Source: Channallabes apus
Taxonomy: Eukaryota > Chordata > Actinopteri > Siluriformes > Clariidae
Direction of reading: 5' to 3'
Assembly (NCBI GenBank): GCA_030522415.1
Contig: CM060115.1
Coordinates: 8,963,579-9,027,578, forward strand
DNA: 64,000 nucleotides
The notes under the pieces were generated by a model. It did not search any database, was not told the origin of the DNA, and saw only the letters and a program-made list of their open reading frames with translations. Shown piece by piece: positions 60,528-64,000 of the stretch. Position 1 is the first letter of the stretch, and each line of letters opens with the position of its first letter. The position numbers and the translations under genes are program-made.

Positions 60528-60984
60528 TCCCAGGAGAGGCAAAATCCCATGAGTGGAGGGCACCTAAAAGTTAGCCTAAAGAGTGTGTAAAAGAGGGGGA
60601 GAGATGGAGAGAGAGGGATTTTGCTGCCAAAAAACTTCATTTAACAGAACACACAGACACACCTGAGTCATGATGCAGTGGAGTACGATCACCACGTACA
60701 CAACCGCAAGCCCGCACTCTTATGCAAGCACACACACACACTTGAGAGAGAGAGAGTGAGGTAGATTGATATTCATCGCTGAAGAAGTAAGTGTGTGTGA
60801 TGTAATCAGTAATAAATCCAAGGGTAGACACATTCCACTGGAAGTATTAAGCATGCACACCAGTCATTATATTTAATACTTCTGTCATATCTATCCTCAC
60901 TGATATTACTCTCTCTCAGCCATCCTGAATGTCGCACGATGTGGGCTACACAATGGACTGGCAAGGTGCCAACCAATCGTAGGG
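59713..60984. other. Intergenic, no gene recognised
   Basis: Includes poly-T (59930-59945), a C run (60433-60446), and (TG)n(AG)n at 60498-60526. No coding signal. Confidence 0.5.
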
Positions 60985-61260
60985 CATAACCATACATGGT
61001 CGGTGGGTTTCCACTCCGGTTTCCTCCCACACTAATGCACTTATCCCAGTGCATTGGATACCATCAAGGTACATCGTTTTCTCAGTACCCTGCAGCCATG
61101 ATTGGACTGCCCGCTTCATTTCTGAAACACTGGGCTTCCAGGAACCCCTTTATTGGTCCAAACATGTGGAAATGGCTGTATGGGGGACGTGGCAAAAACT
61201 CCCAGTCGAATTCCTGTAAAGTGCAAGTTGGCGACAAGTTATCCATCGATTTTCTTTCTG
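60985..61260 (-). pseudogene. Mariner-like transposase C-terminal fragment
   Basis: The minus strand from about 61223 reads CTLQEFDWEFLPRPPYSHFH then MFGPIKGFLEAQCFRNEAGS. The PPYS...FHMFGP block is the mariner third-Asp region, but SPDLAPS has lost its middle so the Asp is gone. The left edge joins a short SINE B piece (TGGGTTTCCACTCCGGTTTC, 61004). Confidence 0.65.
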
Positions 61261-64000
61261 GATGTGGATTGATGCACATTTCTGGATGTGGATGTGCATC
61301 AATTAACTTTCTAATCACCCGAATGATAACAGTGTGTCTGAGTTTTGCTTTGTTAGTCAACTCATTTTCAGATTCTGGTTTTTGAATTAAAAGCCAAACT
61401 ATCCATTGGAGCAGCAGAACACAAGAGCGTGAATTCAACAAAAGTTTTCATTCTTCGAAGGCCAGCGTTGTGGGCCAGCGTTACACTAGAGCTGGTGTTG
61501 CACTACCATTGCAATGACACGCTTCTCCTCTCTTTCACAACACACACGCTCCTCTGTACTCATTATGCTTGGGCTTGGCTCTTGCTCACCAGCAGGGAAG
61601 GAGCAGGGACAGATCCGCTTTTGTTTTGCACAGCTGCTGTCATGAAAAAGGGAAGAGAACGTGGCACACCGTGAAGTTAATTGACGTCAGCTGTCGTAAG
61701 GGGTGAAGAAGAGAGCTGGAAGACAAAGGTGTGTGTGAGATTGTGCATCTGTGTGCTCATCCATTTAATACAATTAAACACTTTGAATGTGATCAACAAT
61801 TTGATGCGAAGTTAGTCTTACTGCCATAAAACTCGATTATATACGTGGTAGGTATTAGCATGTCACCTCACACCTCCAGGGTCGGGGTTCTGAATTTCAC
61901 CTGCACTCTGTGACTGCTGAAAATGGAGACTCCTTCCATACTTGATAAGTTAATGATTATAAAAGAAGCTACAGGTCTGTGAGCAGATATAAGTTTACAT
62001 CCGAGCGCTTTCTGATCGGTCCTCACTATAGCATCTTTTTTTCTGGGTCGTGCTTCATTAGGAGTCACTGTGGAGGATTTGCTCTTAATCCCAGCCTGAA
62101 GGGAACTCTGTAGACCCAATAGTCATCATCATGGGTAATAAAGTCAGAAAAGGAAATAGCAGATTGGAACGGAATTACATTTATAATGAATAAATGAAAG
62201 CCAAAGACTGGATCTGTAGAACACATAGACGCCTGAAGTGAATCGTTGAATCACAAAGTCTTTTTATTGGGGCGATGTTGGTTACTTATATGCAGACATG
62301 AGCATATTTGCACGTCGGTAGTATTAATACAGATCAGAGAGACAAACAAAGAGCGTTATGTGGAGGAAATAACAGGAAAATCAGAACGCATCACAAACTA
62401 CATGGACGGGAAAAAAAAACATAAAAATATCATACTTCTGGAAGCTGACGTAATTTAGTCAACTTGTGGTTGATTTCTCAACCACCTTGGTTAAGGCATG
62501 ATATCAAATTTATAGCAAATCAAATTGAATTGTTATTAGACAACTTTTATTAAAAATGTAAAACATTAGTTGTAATAATTTCTGTTTTTAGAAGATGAAC
62601 ATTAACCTTTGTCAAGTTTAATGCTGGACATATGTGCAGTAAAGCTTTCTATTGTAAAAATTGTAAAATAATTTTTCTTTCGCAGCAAAATAATCAGAAG
62701 CTTGGATCCTGGGGCACATGATTATAAAAGGAGCTACATGTTTGTAAGCGGATATAAATTTACATTTTGTAAATTTCGTTCTGTCCTCACTAACATCTTT
62801 TTTTCAGGGTCGTGGTCCATTAGATATCTATCTATTTATAGCTCCACCCTGACTTATATTTATATTATATTTATAGTTAACTTATATTTTTGACCACCAT
62901 ATAAACTACACATATGGTGTTGGTCAAAAATATAAGTTACGTTCAGCCTTTATTCATCACATATACATTAATATATTACATATACTTTATTCTTCACATA
63001 TCCCAGCTGTTTTTTGTTCTTTTTGTTAATGGGCTGGGGTCAAAGCAGTCATTATTAATCTTGTAAAATTATTCAAAAGACTACTGCCATGTTGGCAGTA
63101 GGATGCACTAGCATAACAGAAAATTAAATTACAAGAAATTAAATATGATTTTTTTTTCCAGTAGTCCAAATGTGCTTTAGTTCATTAAGGATCTAAAACT
63201 ACATGCAGATTTCTGTAAAGCTGCCTTGATACAAACTGAATGTAACTGAATTATGAAATAGCATTATTTTTCCTATTTCTTTTATTTATTCCATATCAAA
63301 CAATGTCTGTAATCATATATTCGATGTGGAGATCAGATCCTGAACTCATGCTAAGCTAAAGGCTATAGGACATTCAAGTTACATCTGCTTCTCCGCTTCA
63401 CTGCACCAAACATGCCATTATTGACTGGCTACATTTTGGGTGAAGTCAAAATGACAATTTCAGCCCAAACTCATTTTTTCAGCTGTGTGTGAGTGCTGTG
63501 TTCTCAGTGCCCTCCTGCCTGTGAGCCCTTCCATCTTTGTGTTCTCAGAGGAACCCGAGGAGGTGCTTCCCGGCGACATCGCTCACACACGTGCACGCTC
63601 AAACGCACACACACTCACGCCGCATGCTCTCTTCAGAAAAGACCCAGGGGAGTAGCTCCTGCAGGAAGAGACTGAGATACACAAACACATTCTGTCCCAG
63701 ATCCTCGCATTTCCTCGCTCCCTCCTCTTCTTCCTCCTCTGCCTCTTATCTTTCTCTCTCATGATTCTATCCTTGTTATCCTACTCTTCACTCACACTCT
63801 GCCATCACAGCTGTAGTTCAAAGACGACCCTAACAGACTCCATCTGTGATGTCATGTTGGTGTGTGTGTGTGTGTGTGTGTGTGTTTGTATGGGAGAAAA
63901 CCTGGATGCTAACAGTCCACCTCTGTATTTTTCTTTTTAATTTTCAGAATCGCTGCACTTACAGTATTACAGAAAGTACTCATGTTGTCATGTTTCCTTT
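61261..64000. other. Intergenic, no gene recognised
   Basis: A SINE B head-like piece may lie at 61850-61910 (CACACCTCCAGGGTCGGGGT). Phrases at 61950-62050 and 62715-62815 are similar (TTATAAAAGAAGCTACAGGT against TTATAAAAGGAGCTACATGT; CCTCACTATAGCATCTTTTT against CCTCACTAACATCTTTTTTT), so about 100 bp is duplicated. 63480-63760 is more GC-rich than its surroundings with CACACACG motifs and could be a promoter or UTR of a gene to the right, but nothing proves this. (TG)n at 63860-63885. Confidence 0.45.

Noticed and set aside
63493..63764. First exon of a neighbouring gene
   Set aside because: Composition shifts to GC here, but there is no convincing start, domain or splice pattern.

Overview
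The window is vertebrate nuclear DNA, almost certainly from a teleost fish. One split gene with canonical GT-AG introns sits in sequence dense with Tc1/mariner transposons, tRNA-derived SINEs and AT/TG microsatellites. The two SINE families and the number of Tc1 families are like those of catfishes, but the order Siluriformes is an inference, not a demonstration.

The only host gene I can support lies on the minus strand from about 40.1 kb down to the left edge. It encodes the N-terminal transport half of a plasma-membrane Na+/H+ exchanger of the NHE1 type (slc9a1, paralogue a or b not resolved). Seven coding exons join in frame: 40123-39841, 18368-17908, 14567-14317, 12057-11840, 11598-11396, 2212-2123 and 425-355. 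Together they give about 525 residues: signal-like leader, the whole membrane domain, and the start of the cytosolic tail with the lipid-binding and CHP-binding segments. The remaining tail exons are beyond base 1. A GC-rich, dinucleotide-rich stretch at 40.1-41.0 kb is the likely 5' UTR and promoter.

Region by region: 0-18 kb holds exons 7-2 with repeat-laden introns (a pogo-like MITE, two tRNA-Glu-derived units, a Tc1 remnant split by a SINE, an AT hairpin, and a local duplication around another MITE). 18.4-39.8 kb is the very long intron 1. It contains an internally deleted Tc1 element at 35.9-37.3 kb and other remnants; its 22-35 kb part has few recognisable transposons apart from degenerate Tc1 and mariner pieces. 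41-64 kb is intergenic with no gene I can recognise. It holds a Tc1 copy reduced to its DNA-binding ORF and interrupted by a truncated Ty3/Gypsy-like LTR retrotransposon (46.1-48.5 kb), an almost intact Tc1 transposon with one frameshift (51.4-53.0 kb), mariner pseudogene pieces, SINE copies and long (TA)n tracts.

I did not find a clearly new host system. The most notable items are the nested transposon at 46-48.5 kb with a surviving HTH-only ORF, the near-complete Tc1 element, the microsatellite-encoded poly-methionine leader of the exchanger, a Phe-to-Cys change in its inhibitor-binding motif, and the tRNA-like unit whose anticodon arm has been replaced by an inverted D-arm copy.
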